From VMCP01 sp964645755 (GTDB lineage Bacteria > Bacteroidota > Bacteroidia > NS11-12g > UBA955): a stretch of 64,000 nucleotides of DNA. Below are positions 17,116-25,576 of this stretch, piece after piece (the stretch's first letter is position 1; each line of letters begins with the position of its first letter). The notes below the pieces were generated by a model that was not told the origin of the DNA, did not search any database, and saw nothing but the letters and a program-made list of their open reading frames with translations. The DNA lies in the NCBI GenBank assembly GCA_964645755.1, contig CAZYBT010000002.1, forward strand, positions 17,081 to 81,080, read 5' to 3'. The position numbers and the translations under genes are program-made.

Positions 17116-18225
17116 TTAAAAGATATCTTTCATTTTGTCAAAAAAAGATTTCTCTTTTTCATCCGGTTTAAAGTTTTTACTTTCTTGGAGTTTCAATAAG
17201 ACATCTTTTTCATCAGAAGATAATTTGGTTGGCACGAAAACATTCACAACAATTAATTGATCACCGGTTCCATAGCCATTTAAATCTGGAAATCCTTTTC
17301 CTTTTAATCGTAAAACTTTGCCGGGTTGAGTACCTGCATCTACTTTAATTTTTGCTTTTCCATCTAAAGTTGGAACTTCCACGCTGGAACCCATGGCTGC
17401 TTCCGGGAAACTCAACCACAAATGATATATCACATTGTTATTGTCGCGTTGTAATTCCTCGTGCTGAACTTCTTCAATAAGAACGATCAAGTCGCCTGAT
17501 GCTCCACCAGCTGGACCTTGATTTCCTTTACCATTCACACTTAACTGCATTCCATCGGCTACACCTCCTGGAATTTTTATTGATGTTTCGAATTCTTGGC
17601 TAATGAGTCCCTGTTCGTTTGCATCTTTGGGTTTACTCTCAATTATTTTACCCAAACCTTGACAGACATGACAAGCACTTTGAGTGGCCATTTGACCCAA
17701 AAATGTATTGGTAATTTTCTTGACAACTCCAGAGCCACCGCATTGCTTACAAGTGCCGTAGGAAACTCCTTCTGCCTGAACCATTCTGCGGTATTTGACT
17801 TTCTTTTCAACACCGTTACGCATTTCAGAAAGTGTAAGTTTTAACTTGATTCGAATATTTGAACCAACAGTTCTTCTTGAGCCACTACGCCCTCCTCCGC
17901 CACCAAAAAACGATCCAAAAACACTATCATCACCAAAAACATCTCCGAATTGACTAAAAATATCGTCCATACTGAAGCCACCTCCACCGAATCCTCCTTG
18001 TCCCATTCCAGCATGACCAAATTGATCGTATTTGCGTCTTTTTTCCTCGTTCCCTAAAACATCATAAGCTTCAGCCGCTTCCTTAAAATTTTCCTCAGCT
18101 TCTTTGTCACCCGGATTTTTGTCGGGGTGATATTTAATTGCCAATTTGCGATAAGCTTTCTTGATTTCATCGGCTGTTGATGACTTAGAAACGCCTAGTA
18201 TATCGTAATAGTCTCTTTTACTCAT
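17116..18225 (-). CDS. dnaJ: Chaperone DnaJ with reduced zinc-finger domain
   Basis: A 369-residue Hsp40 cochaperone. The J domain (1-70) has HPD at 33-35, followed by a Gly/Phe-rich segment (about 72-112) and the C-terminal substrate-binding domains. The cysteine-rich region is unusual. Only two CxxCxGxG motifs are present, CKQCGGSG at 159-166 and CHVCQGLG at 185-192, instead of four. By comparison with Bacteroidota DnaJ (TNTxLGQM between motifs 2 and 3), the two retained are motifs 2 and 3. Motif 1 is replaced by MVQAEGVSYG and motif 4 by SKPKDANEQG. Zinc centre II should therefore remain and centre I should be lost. It is cotranscribed with grpE, 5 nt apart. Confidence 0.9.
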   Translation of the reverse strand: MSKRDYYDILGVSKSSTADEIKKAYRKLAIKYHPDKNPGDKEAEENFKEAAEAYDVLGNEEKRRKYDQFGHAGMGQGGFGGGGFSMDDIFSQFGDVFGDDSVFGSFFGGGGGRSGSRRTVGSNIRIKLKLTLSEMRNGVEKKVKYRRMVQAEGVSYGTCKQCGGSGVVKKITNTFLGQMATQSACHVCQGLGKIIESKPKDANEQGLISQEFETSIKIPGGVADGMQLSVNGKGNQGPAGGASGDLIVLIEEVQHEELQRDNNNVIYHLWLSFPEAAMGSSVEVPTLDGKAKIKVDAGTQPGKVLRLKGKGFPDLNGYGTGDQLIVVNVFVPTKLSSDEKDVLLKLQESKNFKPDEKEKSFFDKMKDIF

Positions 18226-18230
18226 AATTA

Positions 18231-18779
18231 TTAGTTGCCAACCACAACTTTGGCAAAACGAATCACTTTTTCATTTAACAAATAACCTTTTTCAACTTCA
18301 TCAATAACCTTACCAACCATTTCTGGTGTTGGAGCGGCAAACTGAGTTATGGCTTCATGTAATTCTGGATCAAAATCACAGCCGGTAGCATTCATAGGTG
18401 TCAAACCTTTTTTCTCCAAAATTGAATATAATTTTTTATAAATAAGGCTCATTCCTTCAACTGCTTCTTTTGGCATTGAATCTGATGTTTCCATAGATTT
18501 CAAGGCCCTTTCCATATCATCAATGACTGGTAAAACATTTAAAATTATGTCTTTGCTCGCGGTCTGCATCCACTCTAAACGCTCTTTTGAAGTTCTGCGG
18601 CGAAAATTATCGAATTCACTATACAAACGGATATATTTTTCCTTTTCAGCTTGCAACACATCCCCTGTCTCCTCCGTCTGTCCTTCAAGCGTTTGACCGT
18701 CATTTAATTCAGAAGATTCAACATTTTCTGTTGTCTGATTATCTAAATTCTCTTCAGTTGGCTCGTTTTTCTTTGTCAT
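18231..18779 (-). CDS. grpE: Nucleotide exchange factor GrpE
   Basis: A 182-residue protein that releases ADP from DnaK. The N-terminal 45 residues are acidic and disordered (many Glu, Asn, Thr). A long coiled-coil helix follows (about 46-110, with IRLYSEFDNFRRRTSKERLEW), then the small beta domain with GCDFDPELHEAI and the C-terminal GYLLNEKVIRFAKVVVGN. An in-frame TTG lies two codons upstream, but the ATG at 18779 is the natural start. It precedes dnaJ in a two-gene heat-shock unit. dnaK is not in the window. Confidence 0.93.
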   Translation of the reverse strand: MTKKNEPTEENLDNQTTENVESSELNDGQTLEGQTEETGDVLQAEKEKYIRLYSEFDNFRRRTSKERLEWMQTASKDIILNVLPVIDDMERALKSMETSDSMPKEAVEGMSLIYKKLYSILEKKGLTPMNATGCDFDPELHEAITQFAAPTPEMVGKVIDEVEKGYLLNEKVIRFAKVVVGN

Positions 18780-18874
18780 AATCAAATCTGTGAATACAAA
18801 GATTTTGCCACAAATGAAAAAATGCCATTATGTCAGATAAACAAAATGTCAATAAAAATTGTTTATTTTGTATC

Positions 18875-19462
18875 ATGTTCACAGGAATCATTGAATCTTC
18901 TTCAACAGTCGTAGATATCATCCACGAGGGAACTAACATCGTATTCTATTTAGAATCAGATATTTGCAACGAATTTAAGGTAGATCAAAGTATATCGCAC
19001 AATGGTATTTGCCTCACTGTAACTGAAATTAATGAAAACAAATATTCTGTAACTGCGATTAAAGAAACTTTGAGTCGCACAAATCTTGCTCATCTAAAAA
19101 AAGGTGACAAAGTGAACATAGAACGCTGCCTAAAAGCAGGTGATAGATTTGATGGACATTATGTTCAAGGTCATGTTGATTGTGTGGGATTGGTTGATGA
19201 AATCCACGATTTAGATGGGTCACACATGATTTTCATCTCACACCCACAAGAATCAGGCATCACCGTTAGCAAAGGAAGCATTGCAGTGAATGGAATCAGC
19301 TTGACTGTGGTGGATAGCTTTCCAGATGCATTCAGCATTGGAATCATTCCATATACATGGGAGCATACCAATTTGAATTTACTTAAAGTGGGCGACCATG
19401 TAAACATAGAATTCGATGTTCTCGGAAAATACCTGCAAAAAATCAAATTGTCTTCCATCTAA
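18875..19462 (+). CDS. ribE: Riboflavin synthase, alpha chain
   Basis: A 195-residue enzyme that dismutates two 6,7-dimethyl-8-ribityllumazines to riboflavin. It has the standard MFTGIIE start and two lumazine-binding repeats (about 1-95 and 96-190). Landmarks are SISHNGICLTVT in the first repeat, then GHYVQGHVD, and SIAVNGISLTVV in the second. The frame is open to 18830, but the family always begins at MFTGI(I/V)E, so 18875 is used. A TATTTTG sequence (one base short of the -7 consensus) lies 4 nt upstream. It is divergent from grpE and appears monocistronic. Confidence 0.95.
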   Translation: MFTGIIESSSTVVDIIHEGTNIVFYLESDICNEFKVDQSISHNGICLTVTEINENKYSVTAIKETLSRTNLAHLKKGDKVNIERCLKAGDRFDGHYVQGHVDCVGLVDEIHDLDGSHMIFISHPQESGITVSKGSIAVNGISLTVVDSFPDAFSIGIIPYTWEHTNLNLLKVGDHVNIEFDVLGKYLQKIKLSSI

Positions 19463-19583
19463 AGTGTATCGGCTTACTGTCGAATCGGATTGATTTTTTA
19501 TGTTTTGTTGATTTTTTTCTTTAAAACTATTCTAAATAATGTTCATTGCACGTATCAAAGATTCACTTTTTCATTCAAATGGT

Positions 19584-19591
19584 TAAATTTG
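19584..19591 (+). promoter_or_regulatory. -7 box TAAATTTG for sdhCAB
   Basis: An exact TAnnTTTG box 33 nt before the sdhC ATG, giving an A-rich leader of roughly 25-30 nt ending in AAAAATATTT. Confidence 0.55.
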
Positions 19592-19624
19592 TAACCAATC
19601 AATTTATAAAGATAAAAAATATTT

Positions 19625-20299
19625 ATGGGAATTTTGTCGTTCTTGTTTTCTTCAAGCATTGGTAGAAAACTAGTTATGGCAGTGACTGGAGTTTCACTCA
19701 TCGCCTTTTTGGTGGTACACTGCGCAATTAATGCTACTGTTTATTTCAATGATTCTGGCGAAACATTCAACCTCGCTGCTGAATTCATGGCTCACAATTG
19801 GTTGATTCGCGCTTCAGAGGTAGGACTTATCTTGGGTTTACTTATTCACATTTTACAAGGTTTGTACTTAACATTCGACAACAACGCCAAAAGAAAATCA
19901 AAATATGGCGTGAATGCGGCAAAAGCAAACAGCACTTGGTATTCAAGAAGTATGGGACTTTTGGGAACCATCCTTTTGTTGTTTTTAGTGATGCACTTAA
20001 AAGATTTCTGGATTGTAAGCCGTTTCGATGCTCAAGGAGGTCTTACTGAAGATAAAACATTATATCATTTCATGGTTGAAGTTTTCCAAAACCCTGTTGC
20101 AGTTGGTTTGTATGTTTTTGGATGCATCAGCTTGGCATACCATTTATTGCATGGTTTTCAAAGTGCGTTTCAAACGTTAGGAATCAATCACCCAACGTAT
20201 TCGCCAATCATCAAATCAATAGGTACTTGGTTTTCGATCATCATACCGTTGATTTTTGCCTCTATACCTGTTGTTTTCCATTTAGGCTTAATTAAATAA
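19625..20299 (+). CDS. sdhC: Succinate dehydrogenase cytochrome b subunit
   Basis: A 224-residue membrane anchor with five predicted transmembrane helices. It is the single fused subunit (equivalent to SdhC plus SdhD) of the Bacteroidota-type complex. Histidines within or next to helices (HCAIN, HNWLIRA, HILQGLYL, MHLKDFW, HLLHGFQS) are candidates for the two haem b ligands. It holds the flavoprotein and iron-sulfur subunits at the cytoplasmic face and passes electrons to or from menaquinone. It is first in the sdhCAB operon, 8 nt before sdhA. A promoter box lies 33 nt upstream. Confidence 0.93.
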   Translation: MGILSFLFSSSIGRKLVMAVTGVSLIAFLVVHCAINATVYFNDSGETFNLAAEFMAHNWLIRASEVGLILGLLIHILQGLYLTFDNNAKRKSKYGVNAAKANSTWYSRSMGLLGTILLLFLVMHLKDFWIVSRFDAQGGLTEDKTLYHFMVEVFQNPVAVGLYVFGCISLAYHLLHGFQSAFQTLGINHPTYSPIIKSIGTWFSIIIPLIFASIPVVFHLGLIK

Positions 20300-20307
20300 T
20301 TGAAAGT

Positions 20308-22287
20308 ATGAAATTAGATGCAAAAATACCTGAAGGATTATTAGCTGAAAAATGGACAAAGTACAAGAGTACTGTTCCATTGGTAAATCCTGCAAATAAA
20401 AGACAATTAGAGATAATTGTTGTTGGTACCGGATTGGCTGGTGCAAGTGCTGCAGCTACATTGGCAGAAATGGGTTACAAAGTTTCTGCTTTTTGTTTCC
20501 AAGATTCTCCACGTCGCGCGCATTCAATTGCGGCTCAAGGAGGTATCAATGCCGCGAAAAACTATCAGAACGATGGTGACTCAGTTTTTCGATTATTCTA
20601 CGACACTATCAAGGGTGGAGATTACAGAGCACGCGAAGGCAATGTGCATCGATTGGCCGAAGTATCTACCGCAATCATTGACCAATGTGTTGCACAAGGT
20701 GTTCCTTTTGCTCGTGAATATGGTGGAACTTTATCGAACCGATCTTTCGGTGGAACTCAGGTTCAACGTACATTTTACGCAGCTGGACAAACAGGTCAAC
20801 AACTCCTTTTAGGTGCATATTCAGCACTTGAGAGACAAGTAGGACTGGGAAATGTAAAAATGTACTCCCGTCACGAAATGATTGAAGTTGTTACCATTGA
20901 TGGCAAAGCCCGTGGTATTATCGCTCGAGACCTCGTTTCAGGCAAACTTCAAAGATTTTTTGGACACGCTGTGTTATTGTGTACTGGGGGATATGGAAAC
21001 GTATTCTATCTAAGTACCAACGCAATGGGAAGTAACGTTACCGCTGCTTGGAAAGCGCACAAAGCAGGTGCATATTTTGGAAACCCTTGCTTTACTCAAA
21101 TTCACCCTACTTGTATCCCAGTTTCCGGTCATTATCAGTCAAAATTGACTCTTATGAGTGAATCTTTGAGAAATGATGGACGTATTTGGGTCCCTAAAAA
21201 ACAAAACGACGACAGACATCCTAACGATATACCGGAGGACGAACGCGATTACTATTTGGAAAGAAGATACCCTGCTTTTGGAAACCTCGTTCCTCGTGAT
21301 ATTGCTTCGCGTGCTGCAAAAGAACGTTGCGATGCGGGTTACGGAGTAGGCCCTAGCAAAATGGCTGTTTACTTGGATTTCAAGTACAACATGATGCAAA
21401 AATACGGTCGTACAGAAGCAAGTAAACTCAATATTGAAAATCCTGACGACGCTACCCTATTGAAACTCGGTAAAGAAGTAATCAAGGAAAAATATGGCAA
21501 CTTGTTTGATATGTACAAACAAATTACAGACGAAGATCCATATGAAGTTCCGATGAGAATTTATCCTGCGGTTCATTACACTATGGGGGGACTTTGGGTT
21601 GATTACAACTTAATGACCACAGTACCAGGTTTATATGCGTTGGGTGAAGCCAATTTCTCTGATCATGGTGCAAACAGATTGGGTGCTTCTGCTTTGATGC
21701 AAGGACTTGCCGATGGATATTTCGTAATACCAATGACCATTGGGGCATATTTGAGTGGCGAAATTCATACAAAACCAATTCCAACTTCACACGAAGCTTT
21801 TGAAGCCGCCGAAAATCGTGCAAACGAAAAAATTCAAAATTTCTTGAACATCAACGGAACGCGTTCAGTTGAAAGTTATCATAGAGAACTTGGATTAATC
21901 ATGTGGAACAAATGTGGTATGGCTAGAAATGAAAAGGGTTTAAAAGAAGCCATTGAAGAAATCAGAGCACTTCGCGAAGATTTCTATAAAAATGTACGTG
22001 TTCCTGGAACAGATAAAGAATTCAATCCTGAATTAGATAAAGCTGGAAGAGTAGCAGATTTCCTTGAATTAGGAGAATTGATGTGTATTGATGCTTTAAC
22101 CAGAAATGAAAGTTGTGGTGGTCACTTTAGAGAAGAATTCCAAACAGAAGAAGGTGAAGCAATGAGAGATGATGAAAACTTCAAATCTGTATTTGCATGG
22201 GAGCACAAAGAAAACTGCAATTGGGATCTTCATAAAGAAGAACTTGTTTACGAAAATATTAAAATTCAACAACGTAGCTATAAATAA
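20308..22287 (+). CDS. sdhA: Succinate dehydrogenase/fumarate reductase flavoprotein subunit
   Basis: A 659-residue FAD-containing catalytic subunit. The dinucleotide-binding VVGTGLAGASAAATLAEMG is near residue 36, and AHSIAAQGGINAAKN near residue 71 contains the histidine that carries covalent FAD in this family. The active-site region is visible as FTQIHPT, and GLYALGEANFSDHGANRLGAS lies near residue 440. Length matches the Bacteroidota and epsilonproteobacterial subtype, longer than the E. coli enzyme. It interconverts succinate and fumarate and works with the neighbouring sdhB and sdhC products. Spacing to sdhB is 8 nt. Confidence 0.95.
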   Translation: MKLDAKIPEGLLAEKWTKYKSTVPLVNPANKRQLEIIVVGTGLAGASAAATLAEMGYKVSAFCFQDSPRRAHSIAAQGGINAAKNYQNDGDSVFRLFYDTIKGGDYRAREGNVHRLAEVSTAIIDQCVAQGVPFAREYGGTLSNRSFGGTQVQRTFYAAGQTGQQLLLGAYSALERQVGLGNVKMYSRHEMIEVVTIDGKARGIIARDLVSGKLQRFFGHAVLLCTGGYGNVFYLSTNAMGSNVTAAWKAHKAGAYFGNPCFTQIHPTCIPVSGHYQSKLTLMSESLRNDGRIWVPKKQNDDRHPNDIPEDERDYYLERRYPAFGNLVPRDIASRAAKERCDAGYGVGPSKMAVYLDFKYNMMQKYGRTEASKLNIENPDDATLLKLGKEVIKEKYGNLFDMYKQITDEDPYEVPMRIYPAVHYTMGGLWVDYNLMTTVPGLYALGEANFSDHGANRLGASALMQGLADGYFVIPMTIGAYLSGEIHTKPIPTSHEAFEAAENRANEKIQNFLNINGTRSVESYHRELGLIMWNKCGMARNEKGLKEAIEEIRALREDFYKNVRVPGTDKEFNPELDKAGRVADFLELGELMCIDALTRNESCGGHFREEFQTEEGEAMRDDENFKSVFAWEHKENCNWDLHKEELVYENIKIQQRSYK

Positions 22288-22295
22288 TTAAAAAC

Positions 22296-23051
22296 ATGAA
22301 ACATTCTATGAAAGTAAACCTTCAAGTTTGGCGTCAAAAAAATACGCAAGCTCAAGGTAATTTTGAAACTTATAGCGTTGAAACGAATCCTGATATGAGT
22401 TTCTTGGAAATGTTCGACGTTTTAAACGAACAATTGATTCAAGAAGGCAAAGAACCAGTGGCTTTTGATCACGATTGTAGAGAAGGTATTTGCGGAATGT
22501 GCTCCATGGTAATCAATGGAAGACCTCACGGCCCAAAACAACAAATTACAACTTGCCAATTGCATATGAGAAGTTTCAGCGATGGTGATACAATTGTTGT
22601 TGAACCTTGGAGAGCGAATGCATTTCCAGTGATTAAAGATTTGAGTGTAAATCGCTCTTCTTTCGATAGAATCATTGCAGCTGGTGGTTTCGTTTCTGTA
22701 AACACTGGAAATGCAGTTGATGCTAACAGCATTCTTATTCCAAAAAATGTAGCCGACGAAGCATTCGAAGCCGCTACCTGTATTGGTTGTGGAGCTTGTG
22801 TTAGTGCTTGCAAAAACGCATCGGCTATGCTTTTCGTGGGGGCTAAAGTTACCCAATTAAGCATGTTGCCTCAAGGTCAAGCTGAACGTCAAGAACGCGT
22901 TGTTGCTATGGTAAACCAAATGGATGCCGAAGGATTCGGTGCTTGTACAAATACAGGTGCTTGCTCGGCTGAATGCCCTAAAGGAATTCCACTTTCAGTT
23001 ATCGCCAATTTAAATAGAGAATATACAAAAGCTAAATTTAACGGCAAATAA
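22296..23051 (+). CDS. sdhB: Succinate dehydrogenase/fumarate reductase iron-sulfur subunit
   Basis: A 251-residue electron-transfer subunit. The plant-type [2Fe-2S] ligands are in CREGICGMCSM (about residues 62-72). The C-terminal ferredoxin-type cysteines for the [4Fe-4S] and [3Fe-4S] clusters are in CIGCGACVSAC and in CTNTGACSAECPKG. An internal ATG four codons in (MKVNLQVW) is a possible alternative start. It is last in sdhCAB and is closed by a strong terminator at 23073-23093. Confidence 0.95.
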   Translation: MKHSMKVNLQVWRQKNTQAQGNFETYSVETNPDMSFLEMFDVLNEQLIQEGKEPVAFDHDCREGICGMCSMVINGRPHGPKQQITTCQLHMRSFSDGDTIVVEPWRANAFPVIKDLSVNRSSFDRIIAAGGFVSVNTGNAVDANSILIPKNVADEAFEAATCIGCGACVSACKNASAMLFVGAKVTQLSMLPQGQAERQERVVAMVNQMDAEGFGACTNTGACSAECPKGIPLSVIANLNREYTKAKFNGK

Positions 23052-23072
23052 TTGATCCAAAATTTTATCTAA

Positions 23073-23093
23073 AAGCCCGGAATTTCCGGGCTT
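23073..23093 (+). terminator. Intrinsic terminator after sdhB
   Basis: A perfect 10-bp GC-rich stem AAGCCCGGAA / TTCCGGGCTT with a 1-nt centre, followed by further Ts. Confidence 0.85.
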
Positions 23094-23182
23094 TTTTTGT
23101 TCTTAAACGAAAATAATGTATGATATTATAAAGTGTATTTGCAATGACTACAATTGGTGTAAATTAAAAATACACCCCCCCA

Positions 23183-23263
23183 TAATCCTTCTAATCTATC
23201 TAACCCTTCTAATCCCACTAATCCTTCTAGTCCTTCTAATCCTTCAATCCCCTCTAACCCATT
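23183..23263. repeat. Nine-copy tandem repeat of a 9-bp unit (TAATCCTTC)
   Basis: Nine consecutive 9-nt units with consensus TAATCCTTC. Units 1, 5 and 7 are identical and the others differ at one to four positions. The array is preceded by a run of seven Cs. It lies between the sdhB terminator and the stop of the minus-strand gene ending at 23267. It is not coding: TAA recurs in one frame, and no gene spans it. Confidence 0.9.
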
Positions 23264-23266
23264 CAA

Positions 23267-24103
23267 TCAATGTAAAGGCCAAATGATCCCTATATCAACG
23301 GATGCCTGAGGGCACCAAGCCGTTTGAACTCCACTTGCTGTTGGAAGAATGGGAAAATTTACCTTTGGTTGAATTAACAAGTGCATCGTTTCAGATAATG
23401 TATAATCAAATCTAGTTCCAGCAGTTATAAAAACATTTACCGATGGTGGAGTCACCTTGACAATATTATAATTACCTTGGTTGTTTGAATACTTCCCGTT
23501 GGTTTGATAATCAACAACATAATCGAACTTTTCAATATTATTTCCTTCCATCAATGTAAATCCTTGTGTTCGAATTATCATTTTGTGCGACAAAAGCAAT
23601 GATGGAGCTATTCCTAACGTATACCACCACTTTGTGTTTTTAATCATCAACCCTGCACCATCAATTCTACCCAAATAATTCAGATTTAATGATAGATAAT
23701 TATAAGAAAAATCATAATTTAAAATTTGGGTAGGACCTTCTGATAAATTTGCGTAAACCGACAATTCAGGATGAGGTAAATAATTAAACATGCTCCCTTC
23801 TTTTTTACGGGTAAATCCGGTGGACAAATAACTCAAACCTACAGAAAAGAATTTCCTATCTGTTTTTCTGAAATTTAAAGCTATTCCAAAATTGACAAAA
23901 CTACTCGACACATCAGATTTCTTAAATGAATCCATTAATTGAACGCCATTATATCCATCTTTTTCATCCGGGGAAACCGAACCAATTAAACTTGTTGAAA
24001 TTGAAGGAGAAACAAAAACATCGAGAGTCTTATCCCATTTAAAATCTTGTCCCAAAACAACAGCTGGACAAATAAGCAAGAAGTATAATATACGAAATTT
24101 CAT
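23267..24103 (-). CDS. Predicted outer-membrane protein of unknown function
   Basis: A 278-residue protein with signal peptide MKFRILYFLLICPAVVLGQ. The body is Tyr/Asn/Ser-rich with alternating hydrophobic strands, consistent with an outer-membrane barrel, ending VDIGIIWPLH. No family is recognised. The ATG at 24103 lies 1 nt beyond the stop of the MATE gene (24105-24107), so the two are tightly coupled. Four extra codons upstream (from 24115) are open but would place the signal peptide internally. The stop at 23267 falls next to the 9-bp tandem repeat array. Confidence 0.65.
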   Translation of the reverse strand: MKFRILYFLLICPAVVLGQDFKWDKTLDVFVSPSISTSLIGSVSPDEKDGYNGVQLMDSFKKSDVSSSFVNFGIALNFRKTDRKFFSVGLSYLSTGFTRKKEGSMFNYLPHPELSVYANLSEGPTQILNYDFSYNYLSLNLNYLGRIDGAGLMIKNTKWWYTLGIAPSLLLSHKMIIRTQGFTLMEGNNIEKFDYVVDYQTNGKYSNNQGNYNIVKVTPPSVNVFITAGTRFDYTLSETMHLLIQPKVNFPILPTASGVQTAWCPQASVDIGIIWPLH

Positions 24104-24104
24104 G

Positions 24105-25514
24105 TTAAAAATCAAGTTTCTTTAATCGACTATAAAAACGATAAACACCAAAGATAGACGCAGCAAATAAACCCACAGTGAATCCTATCCATACACCATA
24201 AACTTGCCCACCTTCCCAAATCGTGTTGGGAATATGCACTCTTTGAAACGCGCCATTAATCCATTTAAATCTGTAGTCACCAAAATAAAACGACAGAGGG
24301 AGGGATATAATCCAATATGAAAAGACTGAAATGATACTTGCCCAAACCACATCTTTAATACCTCTAAGCAATCCCATTGCTCCAGCTTGTATTCCATCAG
24401 ACAATTGAAAAGCAGCCGCCAAAAACAGCAGTGGCAAAATATATGGCAAAACAGCAGAATCAACCTTATAAAGCGCCGCGATTTGTTCATTGAAAAGCAT
24501 AAACAATATTGCGTTAAACAATTCAAATACAGCAAGAAGGAAAAAAGTTGCATGAGCAACCTTTTTAATTTTTAGGACATTTTTTTCTCCATAACTATTT
24601 CCGACTAAAATAGAGCCTGCCATTGCAATTCCGCTTGCGACCATATAAGTTACCGACGCAATATTCAAAGCTACTGCATGTGCCGACAATTGAACTGATC
24701 CATACCAACCAACCATTACACCCGATAAAGCAAAGCACGCCCATTCAGCAAAGGTTTGAAGCGCCAATGGGCTACCCATTTTCCAAATAGGCTTCATCTC
24801 CGGCAATACAGACTTCCACGATGGTAATTTTTCTGGGAGATATTGCTTCATTAATTTTGAATATCGCACATACCAAAGTCCCGCCAATGCCATTATTACT
24901 CTGGAAATTAACGTTGCATATGCTGCACCATTTACTCCCCAAGGTTCAAAACCCAAGTTTCCATAAATTAGAACCCAATTCAAGAAAATATTCAATAAGA
25001 GTCCCATCAAAGTTAAAATCATGAATACTTTGGTATGTCCCAATCCATCCAAAAATTGTCTTGAACTCATGTTGATCAACAAAGGCAATATAGACCAACT
25101 TATAATATTTAAAAACCCGGGGGCTAAATCATTAATCGCGCCCTTTTGTCCCAACAAATCAAAATTCCAAATCAACAATTGCAGAGCCAAAAACTGAAGC
25201 ACAAATAGAATCAAACTTACAATCAAACTTGCTCTATAAATTGCAAATCCGTCTTTAGCCTTTTTCTCTCCCACTTTAATGCTTACCAAAGTACTTACAG
25301 CGAACAGCACACCAAAAGTAAGTCCGCTCAACATAAAGAATAAATTATTTGCCTGATTTACACTGGCAAGTGCATCTGCACCCAATTTACCAACCATAAT
25401 AGTATCAGCAACTCCCATTAAAACCACCCCAAGTTGGCCCAAAATCATTGGATAAGCCAAGAGGGCAATTTCTTTTATCTCAAACCTATATCCCTTAAAC
25501 AAATAAAAACGCAT
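24105..25514 (-). CDS. MATE-family multidrug efflux protein
   Basis: A 469-residue, 12-helix transporter of the NorM/DinF group, driven by Na+ or H+. The first helix region reads ALLAYPMILGQLGVVLMGVADTIMVGKLG, with the typical Q-L-x-x-x-x-x-x-x-D-T-x-M-VG arrangement (short quote for orientation). The second half repeats the pattern, as in the family. The substrate cannot be predicted. It is divergent from the pseudouridine synthase gene at 25577 and is followed without a gap by a predicted outer-membrane protein. The frame's stop is at 24105. Confidence 0.88.
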   Translation of the reverse strand: MRFYLFKGYRFEIKEIALLAYPMILGQLGVVLMGVADTIMVGKLGADALASVNQANNLFFMLSGLTFGVLFAVSTLVSIKVGEKKAKDGFAIYRASLIVSLILFVLQFLALQLLIWNFDLLGQKGAINDLAPGFLNIISWSILPLLINMSSRQFLDGLGHTKVFMILTLMGLLLNIFLNWVLIYGNLGFEPWGVNGAAYATLISRVIMALAGLWYVRYSKLMKQYLPEKLPSWKSVLPEMKPIWKMGSPLALQTFAEWACFALSGVMVGWYGSVQLSAHAVALNIASVTYMVASGIAMAGSILVGNSYGEKNVLKIKKVAHATFFLLAVFELFNAILFMLFNEQIAALYKVDSAVLPYILPLLFLAAAFQLSDGIQAGAMGLLRGIKDVVWASIISVFSYWIISLPLSFYFGDYRFKWINGAFQRVHIPNTIWEGGQVYGVWIGFTVGLFAASIFGVYRFYSRLKKLDF

Positions 25515-25564
25515 TCAAAAACAAAAGTACTTCTAAAAGTTGAAGATATAGACAAACTATTTGG

Positions 25565-25572
25565 TAAATTTG
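25565..25572 (+). promoter_or_regulatory. -7 box TAAATTTG for the RluA-type gene
   Basis: An exact TAnnTTTG box only 4 nt before the ATG at 25577. The transcript is predicted to start at or inside the start codon region. Confidence 0.5.
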
Positions 25573-25576
25573 CAGC

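Noticed and set aside
22422..22864. Two antisense open frames over sdhB
   Set aside because: Fully inside a highly conserved gene on the other strand, with no independent promoter or recognisable motif.
23101..23266. CRISPR array as an explanation of the short repeats at 23183-23263
   Set aside because: The units are 9 bp, directly adjacent and without spacers. No cas genes are present in the window.
24185..24559. Second minus-strand frame of 124 codons inside the MATE gene
   Set aside because: It is an out-of-frame shadow of a hydrophobic gene, which naturally gives hydrophobic alternative frames.
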